Part shown: piece after piece, positions 23,371 to 35,183 of the stretch
Numbering within the stretch: the stretch's first letter is position 1
How the letters are laid out: each line of letters starts with the position of its first letter
NCBI GenBank assembly: GCA_019022495.1
Contig: JAFEKR010000009.1
Location: 744,001-808,000 of the forward strand
From: Epichloe hybrida
Taxonomy: Eukaryota > Ascomycota > Sordariomycetes > Hypocreales > Clavicipitaceae
Direction of reading: 5' to 3'
DNA: 64,000 bases
Program-made: the position numbers and the translations under genes
Notes under the pieces: generated by a model
What the model was told of the DNA's origin: nothing
Seen by the model: the letters and a program-made list of their open reading frames with translations, nothing else
The model's database searches: none

Positions 23371-26300
23371 ATGGCATATTCGGTTGACATGCAGCCCAAG
23401 CAGCAGCTTGCTGATCAGTTGCCGAAGCGCTTCAATGCTATCAAATTTGGTATACCGTGAGAACACCCTTCAAAAATTCTTGATTACTTCCTTGCTGACT
23501 AATGGCCATCAACCTCAATAGGTCTAATCAGAATATTGCAAATCAAGCCGTTGTTGAAATCTCCAACAGGCTTCTATACGATATCGAGAACAACCGCGCG
23601 CCTTATCACAATGGCCCCCTCGACCCTCGACTGGTAAGCTGCCGCCCCTGCCTTCCTAGTAGCATTGCTACTCACACGAGCACTCGCAGGGCACATCGAG
23701 CAAGTTCGCCAAGTGCAACACTTGCCAAGAATCTCTTCAAAACTGTAGTGGGCATTTTGGCTACGTCAAACTTCCACTGCCGGTACTTCACATCGGATAC
23801 TTGCGGTTTGTTATCTCCATTCTTCAGAATATCTGCAAGGTAGGTGCACTCATATGGCCGTGCTATTCGTGGCACCATCGGCTTCGCAGTCTTTGTTAAC
23901 AAACCTTGCTAGAACTGCGGTCGCGTACTATTAGAGGATTCTGATCGACGAACCTTCTTGAAAGAGCTACGGCGCCCTCATCTCGATAACCTTCGCAGAA
24001 CACAGATTTGCAAGAGGATAAACGAACAGTGTCGCAAGGTGAAGCAATGTCATTCTTGTGGCTCTGTCAATGGCCAAATTCGCAAAGTCGGCGTGCTTAA
24101 GCTTGTGCACGATAAATATTCTTCTTATAACAGGTCCACTGCTGCTAAGAAGATACCACCGGAGAGCAAAATCAAATTTGATGAGTCTTTTGCTGAGGCC
24201 CGCCGCCAAACGCCTGATCTTGATAAGCATTTACGCAAGGCTATGGAGGACTTGAACCCTCTTCGAATTCTTAACCTTTTTAAATGCATTCCGTCAATAG
24301 ATTGTGAGCTCTTAGGCTTAAACCCGGTTGAAGGTCGGCCTGAGATGTTTATCTGGCAATACCTTCCAGCTCCACCTGTTTGCATACGGCCATCTGTTGC
24401 GCAAGAAAATGCTAGTAATGAGGATGATCTAACCACTAAACTTGCTGATATTGTTTGGGTTAGTGGTATGATTCGCTCAGCATTACAGAAAGGCACCTCA
24501 ATTCAGACTGTTATGGAACAGTGGGAGTATCTTCAAACCCAAGTTGCTATGTACGTCAATAGTGATGTGCCAGGCCTCCAGCAAGCTGGATTCGGAAAGA
24601 CCATTAGAGGGCTTTGCCAACGCCTAAAGGGGAAACAAGGCCGGTTTCGCGGAAATCTTTCTGGGAAAAGAGTTGACTTCTCCGGTCGAACGGTTATTTC
24701 CCCAGACCCGAATCTGAATATCGACGAAGTGGCAGTTCCTCAACTTGTTGCGAAAAACATGACCTATCCAGAAAATGTCCAGCGACAAAACATGGAAAAG
24801 CTACGGGAACGCATCAGAAATGGCCCAGACACCTGGCCCGGCGCCCAGTGTGTTCTAAAACAGGGCGATGGAGGTTACAAAATATCTCTTAAATTTGCCA
24901 ATGCCGAGACAGTCGCCCGCGAGCTCACCTTTGGAGACGTTGTCGAACGCCATATCGAAGATGGCGACATTGTTTTATTCAACCGCCAGCCATCGCTTCA
25001 CAAGCTCAGCATTATGAGTCACTTTGTCAAGGTTCGACCCTGGAGGACATTTCGGCTGAACGAATGCGTATGTAACCCATACAACGCTGATTTCGATGGT
25101 GACGAGATGAATTTGCACGTCCCGCAAACAGAGGAGGCACGCGCTGAAGCAATGACTCTCATGGGTGTTCGGCATAATTTAATCACTCCAAAAAGTGGCG
25201 AGCCCATTATTGCAGCAACCCAAGACTTTATCACTGCGGCATTCTTGCTAAGTGGTAAAGATCGCTTTTTTGATCGCAAGACCTTTACATCTATTTGTAT
25301 GCATATGCTACAAGATCACACCCCTTTTGACGTCCCACCGCCAACGATTATTGTGCCAAGAGCACTATGGACAGGCAAGCAAGTATTTAATGTGTTAATG
25401 CGACCGCATAAACAGTCACGAGTCATGGTCAACCTGGATGCCAAATGCAAGAATTTTACTGCCCGTCCAGGATCTTGTCCTGACATGGATCCAAATGATG
25501 GATGGCTCGTGGTTCGGAACTCAGAGATTATGTGTGGGCAAATGGATAAGTCTACTGTGGGCGCAGGGAAGAAAGACTCTATTTTCTACGTCATCCTTCG
25601 TGATTATGGCCCCGATGAAGCCGCGACTGCTATGAATCGTTTAGCAAAGCTATGTGCTCGCTATCTTACAAGTCAAGGGTTTTCTATTGGTATTAGCGAT
25701 GTGTTCCCAACAGCTCGGCTTAACACAGAAAAAGAGCGTCTTGTCTCGAACGCATACGATCAATGCGATAATATTATCACAACGTTCAAGCTCGGGAAGC
25801 TAGAAAAAGCTGCAGGCTGTAATATGGAAGAAACTTTGGAGAATTCTATCTCTGGAATTCTTAGCAAAGTGAGACAGCAAGCTGGTCAGCATTGCATTGA
25901 TACACTTAGCCGTAATAACGCCCCGTTGATCATGGCCAAGTCAGGGTCAAAAGGTTCTGATATCAATGTTGCACAGATGGTTGCTCTTGTGGGCCAACAA
26001 ATCATCGGGGGCAAAGAGTGCCTGATGGCTTTCAAGATCGAACATTACCACATTTCCACAAGAATGCGCGCCAGCCTGACTCAAAAGGCTTTGTAAAAAA
26101 CAGTTTTTACTCGGGGCTTCTTCCGACCGAGTTCTTGTTTCACGCTATTTCTGGCCGAGAAGGCTTAGTTGACACAGCTGTGAAAACTGCGGAGACTGGA
26201 TATATGTCACGAAGACTAATGAAGTCTTTGGAAGACCTCTCTACACAGTATGACGATACCGTTCGCACATCAGGAGGGACTATTGTGCAATTCCAGTTTG

Positions 26301-27922
26301 GAGCTGACAAGCTTGACCCTGCAGACATGGAAGGTCCAGGTACCCCAGTTCATTTTCAGCGAACCTGGACCCATGCTGAAAGTCTTACGTGGGATATCGA
26401 AGAGCCATCATTGACGCCGCACGAGATTCAAGCTGTTTGTAACTCCATGCTTGAGATCGAGCGCAAACGGTTTTCCCGCAAAGGTCTGAAGCGAAATGAA
26501 GAACTCGACTATGAGGATTGCAGCGATTACGCAATTGACGAACACGAAGGTGGACGGAAGTTTCTACAGTCGATTGAAACCTTCATCAACAATCTAGCTT
26601 CAAAAGTGGGCAGAGTACGAACATTGGCTGGCTTAGACGACGACAACATTTCGGTTAGCAAGACAACAGCGCAGGACCACGTGGATCGAACTGCCAAAGT
26701 GGCAGCAACAACCATACGACTTTTTATCAGAATTTGCCTCCAGAAATTCAAAAAAGCTCACGTTGAACCCGGCCACCCCGTTGGCGCTGTCGGTGCGCAA
26801 TCCATCGGTGAGCCGGGAACACAGATGACGCTGAAAACATTTCACTTCGCGGGCGTAGCTGGCATGAGCATTACTCAGGGCGTGCCCCGCATCAATGAAA
26901 TCATCAACGCCTCTAAGAATATCAGCACACCAGTTATAACATGTCCGCTGCTAAACGATCAGCAGATTGAAGCTGCTAGAGTCGTTAAAGCTCGAATTGA
27001 GAAGACGTACCTGGCTGATATTCTTCGCTATGCCGAGCTTGAATGGCATTCTGAGGGCGGGCGTATTATTTTACAAATTGATACCAGCACACTGGCCGCC
27101 TTACACCTTGGTATTAGTGTGTTCGATGTTGCTCACGCTATTTGCAGCCACAAAAAGCTAAAGATACCCCCGGATGACCTCGCCATCGACAAGGCCAGAA
27201 TTGTCGTTCGTGTTAGGGACGCTGTCGACATACCTGCAAAGCAAAGCGCTAGGGGCAAATCAACGGCTGACGAATCTTCCGATATGCTAATCAGAGCCAA
27301 TTTCTTGCGCCGACAGCTCCCATCTGTGTGTATCTCCGGATATTCAGGGGCAACACGTGCCCTGATTGAAACAACCGAGGAAAATACTCATAGGGTTTTG
27401 GTAGAGGGCCAGGGCCTTCGGGCATGCATGACGACGGAAGGTGTGATTGGCACCAAAACCCGTACAAACAGTGTAATGGAATGTGGTCAGGTACTTGGGA
27501 TCGAGGCGGCAAGAACAACAATTGCCGACGAGATCGCTGAAGTGATGGGTTACATGGGCATCGATCCTCGGCACATGCAGTTACTAGCTGACGTAATGAC
27601 ATACAAAGGCGAGGTCCTGGGAATCACCCGGTTCGGATTATCGAAAACGAGGGATAGTGTTTTACATCTGGCTTCCTTCGAGAAAACTGCGGATCACTTG
27701 TTTGACGCAGTTGCTGGCATGAAGACCGACCAGCTCGAAGGCGTCTCCGAATCCATCATTCTAGGGCAAACAATGAGTATCGGCACTGGGTCTTTCAATG
27801 TGGTGCGGCGTCTAGGTATCCGGCCTTGCGATTTGCAACAGAAGCCGACTTTGTTCGAGGACGCCTGGGAGGCAGAGAAAAAATTGAGGGCAGGCCGTGT
27901 AAAGAAGTGGCGCCAAACATGA
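23371..27922 (+). CDS. RPC1: DNA-directed RNA polymerase III largest subunit (apparent frameshift)
   Basis: Catalytic C160 subunit of RNA polymerase III, the nuclear enzyme for tRNA, 5S rRNA and U6. Exons by eye: 23371-23456, 23522-23633, 23690-23839 and 23913-27922, with three GT-AG introns of 65, 56 and 73 nt. The start at 23371 (MAYSVD) is preferred; the ATG at 23389 is in frame and also possible. Exon 3 holds the N-terminal zinc site CNTCQESLQNCSGH, followed by CxxC pairs. The Mg-binding NADFDGDE is near 25,084-25,107. SGKRVDFSGRTVISPDPNL and the PHEIQA and GEPGTQMTLKTFHFAGV regions are intact. Length is about 1,452 residues, matching yeast Rpo31. One base is missing in the G run at 26007-26011: the frame reads IIGGKECLM where the family has IIGGQRVPDG, and the correct frame resumes with RVPDG at 26015. 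This may be a sequence error, since the gene is essential and otherwise perfect. Confidence 0.93.
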
Positions 27923-28538
27923 GAAGTCTCATTCTAGCTCTAGTGCGAGGCTCTGAGCGATACATTTTTTAGGAATTCTGCAAATCGTTGAGATTTGAAT
28001 CAGAGTACAAGGTTAATCTGAAAACAGTGGCACACTCATTCGAGCAGGCTATCTTCTGCCATACATGCCAATTTTGTCCTCGTGATTAGCCAGACTGCTT
28101 CGAGCCCTTCGACTCGTGGGAAGGTGCGCGGTGGAACAAGTCAAGGCAGGTGCGAGCCGGCTGCTCACCCAATAAATCAATTCACAGGTACCGAAGTACT
28201 CACTCCAACGACGGAATGACCCATAGACTCTCTTTCTTCTCAATGGGTTGCGGTAACGTATTTTCTCCCAAACTATCATTTATTCTTTCCTCCATCCTCT
28301 CTGATCAGCCGAAATTCGACTGCCGCCCTCGAGACCCCCCCCCTCCCCACCCGAGGCAGTGAAGGCACCTTTGGAGATGCGGAAATTGCCCCCAACTGCC
28401 GAGATTGCCCATCTCATTATATAGCATATATCTGCCAGAATTGTTACACTCTCATTCTTCCAACTCTCGTCATGGGGCTTTTGAAAAGAAGTGTGTATCA
28501 GCATACAGAGCATTTCTCTACCCGTTGACAACAAATTC
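27923..28538. other. Intergenic, RPC1 to membrane-protein gene
   Basis: I see no gene here. A C-rich tract (CCCCCCCCTCCCC near 28337-28349) and pyrimidine-rich stretches before the 28539 start are typical of a filamentous-fungal promoter. Confidence 0.6.
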
Positions 28539-29365
28539 ATGTCACAAAAGATGGGGGAGTTCTTTATCAAGAGGCAAGAGCCGAAAAAAGACGTCAACGC
28601 AACTACAACAAGCCCTTATGCCCCACCGACTACCAAGTTCACTGGTCAGCAACTCTTCTACCTTCTCTGCCTCGATGGTATCGGGGGCATGGTGTTCTCC
28701 GCTGGCATCAACCTGACTACAGCATACGGTAAGAACACGGGTGTACCTTTTGTCACCTGTATCAATAGCGGTTCGATGATGCAGTTTCTGGATGTGCGCG
28801 TGTGAGTGTATTTACTCTTGTTGGCTCCAACTGACCTCGCGCAGTCATGTACAGGGCGGCCAACGACAGTTCGATCCCCATTCGGCTGTTCCACCTCCCC
28901 ATCACCCTTGCGGGTGATGCAGCGGTGACAATTATCGCCCATTGCATATCTACTTGGTTCATAAAGTATGGTCTCGTGCCTTTTGATCTTCGTCGTCGTT
29001 TGGTGCAGCCCATCGGCTTCATCAACGAACCGGTCAGCAAAGCAATGCGTTGGTACATGTTCCTGTCTCCACGGAGAGGGTCCAAGATCGAGCCTGTTAA
29101 AATCAATTCATTCAAGTTGGCTGCTCAACATGCCATGAAAGTATTTGTGCTCGCCGTGGCGTTTTTTATCCTTTTTTGGCCAGCATCGGTCGGTGCACTC
29201 ACTGCCTTTGGGGTTCGCGATCGAGACGAATACACATATGACACAATATGGGTACCGCTAATCTTCAAGGCCGTCCTAGGAGGACTACTTGGGTTACTAA
29301 CAACACCGTTGTTGTCATTGTTTTGGTTAGTCAGATCTGGATGGGAGGCCAATCAAGGAGAATAA
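28539..29365 (+). CDS. Small fungal multi-pass membrane protein (DUF2456-like)
   Basis: Two exons, 28539-28801 and 28855-29365, joined across a 53-nt intron with a canonical GTGAGT donor, give 257 residues. The product has a short charged N-terminus. A hydrophobic segment around GQQLFYLLCLDGIGGMVFSA comes first, then one around LPITLAGDAAVTIIAHCIST. Two more follow near the C-terminus (KVFVLAVAFFILFWPASVGA and LIFKAVLGGLLGLLTTPLLS), so about four membrane passes. There is no clear cleavable signal. The pattern reminds me of the fungal DUF2456 family of unknown function, but that name is from memory and uncertain. No function is inferred. The start at MSQKMGEFF is preferred over an upstream in-frame ATG at 28491. 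Confidence 0.75.
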
Positions 29366-29869
29366 AGATTCGCGAGAAAATGAGTTGTGAACTTGTGAGA
29401 ATGTACCTATTCCATGCATCAGTTTGAATTATCCATAACAGAATAATAATAATAGTTGATACGAGTCTATTTTTGGGGTCGTGGCTCCTAAATGTCCCCT
29501 CTTCGCCCGGGCCATTCATTTGCAATGAGGACGTGGAGGTCACTTCACTCCAAAACGCGTCGCATATGTTGGTCTACTCTCTTCAAGCTTTTACAATCAT
29601 TGTTCGGAACAGGTGGTCGCTGACTTGTTAATAGTATATTCAGTTTAGGTGGGGGTTTCCACCAGTAGATGAGATTATTTATCGAACACCGACCGTGCGA
29701 TGACACTATTCATGACCATTTCTTCGGTTTGCGCTCTGAATGCGAGACTCCCCCGCGCTTCCCTGATGTCGAACGACTTAAAAAATAGTCACCAGGCGGT
29801 TACTACCCCATCATGATTGACGGCTTGCCACACATTGGCCCCTACGCAGGGAAATTTGAAGGAAGCGTC
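29366..29869. other. Intergenic, no gene recognised
   Basis: GC-normal sequence without a convincing reading frame. A short PGGYYPIMI peptide near 29793-29820 resembles the N-terminal 'PGGYHP' segment of fungal SRPK-like kinases. It could therefore be a further scrap of the kinase relic that follows. Confidence 0.4.
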
Positions 29870-29879
29870 TTCCAGTCGC

Positions 29880-30205
29880 CTTTTTCCTGTTCAAGTCGCT
29901 CGTGCTCTGGCTGCCCAAGTTAGCGCTGGCTGTCGCCTCGGTCCGCTCGCGCGGCTTTGTCCATAGAGGTTTTTCTCATCGGCCCCGAATGTGATAGCGT
30001 GTTGTAGCTAAACCCCCTTTTCTAGATATTCATCTTCGAAATGTGCTAATCGGACTTCCCTCGACTTTCGATGAGCTGTCGATCGATCAGTTTCGGCAGG
30101 AGTACGGTGAGCCTGAGACAATACCCATTAGTGGTGTCGATGGTCAAGAGATGCCGAGTAAAACGAGTCGTTGCCTTTCAGTCTGGGGAGTTAAGATAAA
30201 ATGAC
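29880..30205 (+). pseudogene. Protein-kinase relic (SRPK-like catalytic-loop fragment)
   Basis: Two exon remnants are joined by a plausible 57-nt intron (29969-30025, GT...TCTAG). The first reads LALAVASVRSRGFVHR and the second DIHLRNVLIGLPSTFDELS. Together they form the kinase catalytic loop HRDxxxxN. The following stretch (EYGEPETIP, GVDGQEMP) is typical of the fungal SRPK-like kinases found in many copies in Sordariomycetes. The N-lobe, glycine loop and everything after the activation segment are missing. The frame ends at a stop near 30203, just before the inverted repeat of the next element. It is a fragment, not a working kinase. Confidence 0.65.
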
Positions 30206-30258
30206 TCAAATATAGCACGTGAATATACCAAGACAAAGAAGGTCAGCTGGGTTCTCCG

Positions 30259-33200
30259 CACTCGGAGCGGCAGTTGCCTACGGTGGCACCTTAGACAGGC
30301 CCCGCAAAGGGCTGCTAAAACAGAAAACCCACATTATTATTTCAGGTAAGCTACGTAAATAGTAAATTAAATCTGTATATAAATTTAAGGAAGTGTATAT
30401 ATATAAAATAAAATTAAGCTAAGCTAGTCTTCGCTTTACTTAACTCTTACGTATAAGAGTAAGCTACTAACCTAGAATACTATAAGAAAGTGCTAGCTAT
30501 TATTCTAGATTAGCTAGCACTACTAGCTAATATCTCTATTTATAACCACTTAGTTAAGAGCTTTATTAATAGTGTTATAATATATATAAAAGGGCTGTAA
30601 TATAACCTTAAAGCAAAAGAAGCAAGGGAAAATTTATATATATAACTTTAAAGGATAATAGGATTATTTATAGTTCTATCCTTATCTAGCGTAATTAGGT
30701 TATCTTTAGTCCTAGGTCCTTTAATAAGGTTAACTAGCTATTCTTAGGAACTTGTATTTAATCCTATATAAGCGTCTCCTACTAGTAAACCTACCTAGTC
30801 TCTATTAGAATAAGAAGACATATAATCTAGCTATTTGTAGTTACTACACGCACCACTAAAGTGGCCTAGTAAGCGTATATAAACTAGGAATAGCGTGGCA
30901 AGATTATCTCTATCCTATGCTATCTATTACGTATAGTGATTATAAGGATTCACATATAGCATACCTCTTAATTAAATTAAGAAGGCATTTACGTATAAGG
31001 GCTGCCTGCTTTTAATTTGCTTTAGTTAGACCTAATCTTAAAGAAATTATATATTATGGCTAGGTAAAGTAAGAATAGTGTGCTACTCTTATAAATAAAC
31101 GTATAGGCTAAGACTATTCCCGCTTGTATAAGCTAAAAGCAGCTAAGGCATACTAGGAATACTACGTACAAGACCCTAGAAGAGGTCTTAGTTATGTGTT
31201 ATAAGAGGTGTTAAAGCTATATATATAGGTGGGTTTAGGGCAAAAGGGCCACCACGTTGCTATTGCTATTGCTATAGTCTGTACTAAAATTAGATATAAG
31301 TAATCAAAATAGTTATAATACGTACGAAGAAGGCATATTAACTAGAAGAGAAGATTATTAGTATATAGCATAAGAATAAAGGGATTCTGTACATATATAC
31401 TGTTGTTATTATTATTATTATTGTTTTTGTAAAAATCAAGAAAGGAAAAATTCAGGATTATGGCTTTTGGCTATAGGTTTTTTTTTCCTTATAGCGTATA
31501 ACTATCTGCTACCTATTAGCTTAGGCTATATAATTTATAACTATATATCTTGACTTATAGCTAGTAAGTATGGATCTGTCTATATAAGGCAAGAGTAAGT
31601 GACCCTTGGAATTATATTTAGCCTAAGAATCCTTATATATATGTACGTAACTAAAATTTGTACTAAACCCCCTTTTACCTCTCTCTTTTTTTCCTTTTCT
31701 TTCTCTTTTCTTTCTTTCTCTTTTTATTCTTTTCTTTACTTTCTTATACAATGCCTAGCTACTTAAATCATTAGTAATAAAAATAATGCCTAAAGGCATT
31801 GTATACATATAAAGAAATTCGGAAAGCTTATCTAAATACTACTTTTTGTTTACACTATAGCTTACGTTAGCCTTAATTAATTGCTATTAATTTAGATAAC
31901 AAAACATTAACTTCCTGTATAAAATCTCTATTAACATTATTATAGCTAATTCCTATAGCGCAAAGTAAGAGGGATTATATATTAAATTTTACTAAACATT
32001 TCTAAACATAAGCATAAGAGGTAATACAAGCTACCTAAGCTTTTACCTCTAAGGATCCGTATAACTATCCCTAAGGGCTTTATATTCGGTTAATTCTATT
32101 GCTTTTATATAGTTATTATAATAAAGGCTTTTTTATCCTAAAATCAGTTACTAAGCTTAGTTTATATAAGACTTCTTACTATTATACTAAAGCTAATTTT
32201 ATTTAGAGCCTATAGAGCTTTAACCTCTTTTATAGGAAAACAAGCTTAGTAGAGTTAGTCTAGTGACTAAAGCTAACTAGCTACACAAGTTTATATAACT
32301 AAGCTTTTTAGAGCAGTTTAATAAAAAAATTCCCTATAAGCTTAGATAAGCTTATTCTAAGATGTCTAGCTTCCATTGGCTCCCTTAATTACACATTGGA
32401 TTAAATTATATAGTTATTAATCTCTTTAGGAAAAAAAATTCGTATAATTAGGAGATTTAAGATGGTTATATTCTTGTCTTTCTGAATTTTTATATCGTAA
32501 AGGAAGACTAAATAAAGGAAGAAAAAATCAAGGAAGAAAAGACTACTATAATAACAAAAAAACGTATAAAGCATTAAAAGGATTTATCACAATCTAATAA
32601 GTCACCCCCTTATATAAAAGAACTATTGCAAAGCTCCTCCCTTAGCCTATTACTAATAAGGCTAATTAAACGAAGCAAATCTAAACCTCTTGATTCTTAT
32701 ATGGACAAGCAATCTTAATAAGAATAACAATCTATACTTAATATAGAAGAGCGTACTAATATAGAAGAGCATACTAATGCAAAAGAGCGTACTAATGCAG
32801 AAGAGCTTACTAACATAGAAAAGCTTACTAACAGAGAGAAGCTTACTAATATAGAAGAAAATTCTCTAGCTTATTATACAAGAAATATTCAAACGCGACG
32901 TCTAGCGAAGAAAAGTTATATATAATAGGCCTAGATACTTTTAATCTCTTTACTTTAGAACTATTAAAGTTATTCTTAAAGGTCTTAAGAAATTAGGTCA
33001 CTATTAAGGTTTTAGTTATGCAATAGCTTATAGTTTTGTTAAAGAAGTTATACGAATTCGTGGATTCCCCCGTGAGGACAATTAGGCTAAGTTAAAGGAC
33101 TAGTTATTAGCTGCTTTCTTAATGATTTTGAATTCGCTCTTGTAACGCTAAATAGAATAATATGTACGGACGCGTATGATCTTTAATCTCTTAATTATAA

Positions 33201-34895
33201 AACCTAAGTAACTGTAGCTCTTACGTACACTAATCTTCTGTTTTCTATATAAGAAATTAGTTAATATTAATCTCATTAAGGGGATTAAGCATTGTATTTA
33301 ATGCTATATGATCTTCTATATTGTTATTTATACTAAGAGGAACGCCCTAATTTTAAGCGTTTTCTATATAATAAAGGTCTGTAGGAATGCCTAAGATAAC
33401 GTGCTCTCTGTTCTTTTGTGTACGGATTTTATAGCTATTCTATAGTGTGACAAAGTCTGCGAATTTGTCTTAGATTATAGGTAGATAAATTGCGTTTAAT
33501 ATAATTTGATTTACTTTATTATCTTTAATGAATAATACATACGTAGTAAGTTCATTAAAGAATGCTATCTAGTAATTAAATACTCCTCTATGTAGCTAAT
33601 ACCACTAGCTTTTAATTCTAATATTTCTTTTACTTAGCCTATATATATAATAAGAGCTAATGTAATTCCCTTAAGTAAACTAGTAAGAGATTTAGTTCTT
33701 ATCCTTATATATAATTATAGCTAGGCTAGCTTATGCTAACATTGCTTAGGTAGCTACCTATAATAGAGTCTTAACTCTATGATTAGATCTTATAAAAAAT
33801 AGTTACATTCTAAGGCATTTGATTATATAAAGATACTGCTTTAATATACTAAGAGTAGTTATAGCAGAGTGACTATAGTAAAACCAAATAATATAGCGTG
33901 AGTACGTATTAATATATACGTACACTTAGATTCTAAATCTCTTTAGCTTCTTATATCTATTAAGGCACTAAAGGAAGTTTAGTCTAGGTACTAAGAAGTT
34001 TATATAATATTAAAAGTTCCCTTCCTAATGCTTTTAAACTTCTTTAGGAAAGACTATATAATAAAAGTTATATAATTAGTTTTATAAGACTAGGACTTAG
34101 CCCTTTTGTTATATATAATAATATAAATATCCTTAACTAAAGCCTTATATCGCAGAGGTTTATTTTAAATTAGCTTTAAGGAATTAAATTACATCCTATA
34201 AAGCAATTTAGCGTTCTTCTTCTATATAAAATTGTCTTTTTATTCCATATTAATAGCGAATTTTGCGGATTATATATAGCGTATAGGATAGCTAGTCTTG
34301 CGCTTAAAGGTCTTGAAGAATTGATTAATTTAAATAACCATAGGAGAAGAAGTAAAACCATACGCAATGAATTAGTTTATTTGTAATTTGCGTACGATTT
34401 TGCATTTGCAAGAAGCCCTATTACTAAAGCTATGTTTAGAGGGTTTGTAAGCTAACTAGTTAATGCCCTTATTGCTAAAGAAGCTTAATAATAGTTAAAT
34501 AAATAGTCTCTATAGGAATGTCTTGTACGAAAAGCTTAGAGATCTCTTTATATAAGGGCCAAAGACATTATACACTTCGTGGAGTAAATAAAACTCCCTA
34601 GGCTTAAGATAGCAATATAATGTATAAAGACTAATACTTTAGCTACCTTATATAGAAAGCTTAGTATTAATCTAATCTAGGATTTGTTTATAAGAAATCC
34701 TATTATTATAAAGGGATTTAATTCGCTCACGAAAGCTCTGTAGGTTTTTTCGTGGATGTGATATAATTATAATGTACGAAAAATATATTATAAAAATCAT
34801 AAAATCGCAAAATCGCAAATGAGGGGTTGAGGGATTTTTTTGTTTTGGCAGCCCTTTGCGGGACCTCTCTAATGTGCGACCGTAGTTGCCGAGTG
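30259..34895. mobile_element. 4.6-kb element with long inverted ends and AT-rich interior
   Basis: The left end (CACTCGG...CTACGGTGGCACCTTAGACAGG, about 30259-30330) and the complement of the right end (about 34810-34895) match imperfectly over about 70 bases. The best core is CCCGCAAAGGGCTGC followed by AAAACA. The interior from about 30,340 to 34,800 is extremely AT-rich with stops in every frame, as expected of a RIP-hit coding transposon, while the ends keep normal composition. One long minus-poor, plus-biased relic frame can be followed through stops, but I could not match it to a transposase family. No clear target duplication was found at the flanks. DNA-transposon origin is inferred from the inverted ends alone. 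Confidence 0.6.
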
Positions 34896-35183
34896 GCTCA
34901 GGGAATGCAGGGGCGGGCGGGCAGCTTTAGTCTGACCCAGCCGAGACCGCTTTCTTCACTCCACGGGTTGTGCGAGACTCAACACAACTTCACAAGGAGT
35001 TTTATTTGACATCTAACCTCATCTATTTCTCAAGGTTGAGTGTGATTCTCTTGAAGCTCTTGAATGGCCCCCGTGCTTCCCTCCTATTGATTCTCGAATG
35101 ACCAGCTTGAGTAAAGGCTCACCGCCATCGCCATCAGCGGACCTCCTGCAACGAAGTGACGTGACCCACCACGGTCTTTTGTA
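34896..35183. other. Upstream region of the GH31 gene
   Basis: GC-normal sequence with no gene seen. It contains the G-rich motif GGGGCGGGCGGGC near 34911, and the CDS start follows at 35184 in context TGTAATGGA. Confidence 0.5.

Noticed and set aside
23225..23521. 98-codon and opposite 87-codon frames before RPC1
   Set aside because: Both overlap the real first exon (23371-23456) in other frames and have no motif.
26018..27922. Second half of RPC1 as a separate gene starting at 26018
   Set aside because: The supposed start is a GTG inside the conserved RVPDG segment; it is the same gene after a one-base deletion.
28847..28855. ATG at 28847 as start of the membrane protein
   Set aside because: It lies within the 53-nt intron acceptor region; the canonical GTGAGT donor at 28802 joins the upstream exon in frame.
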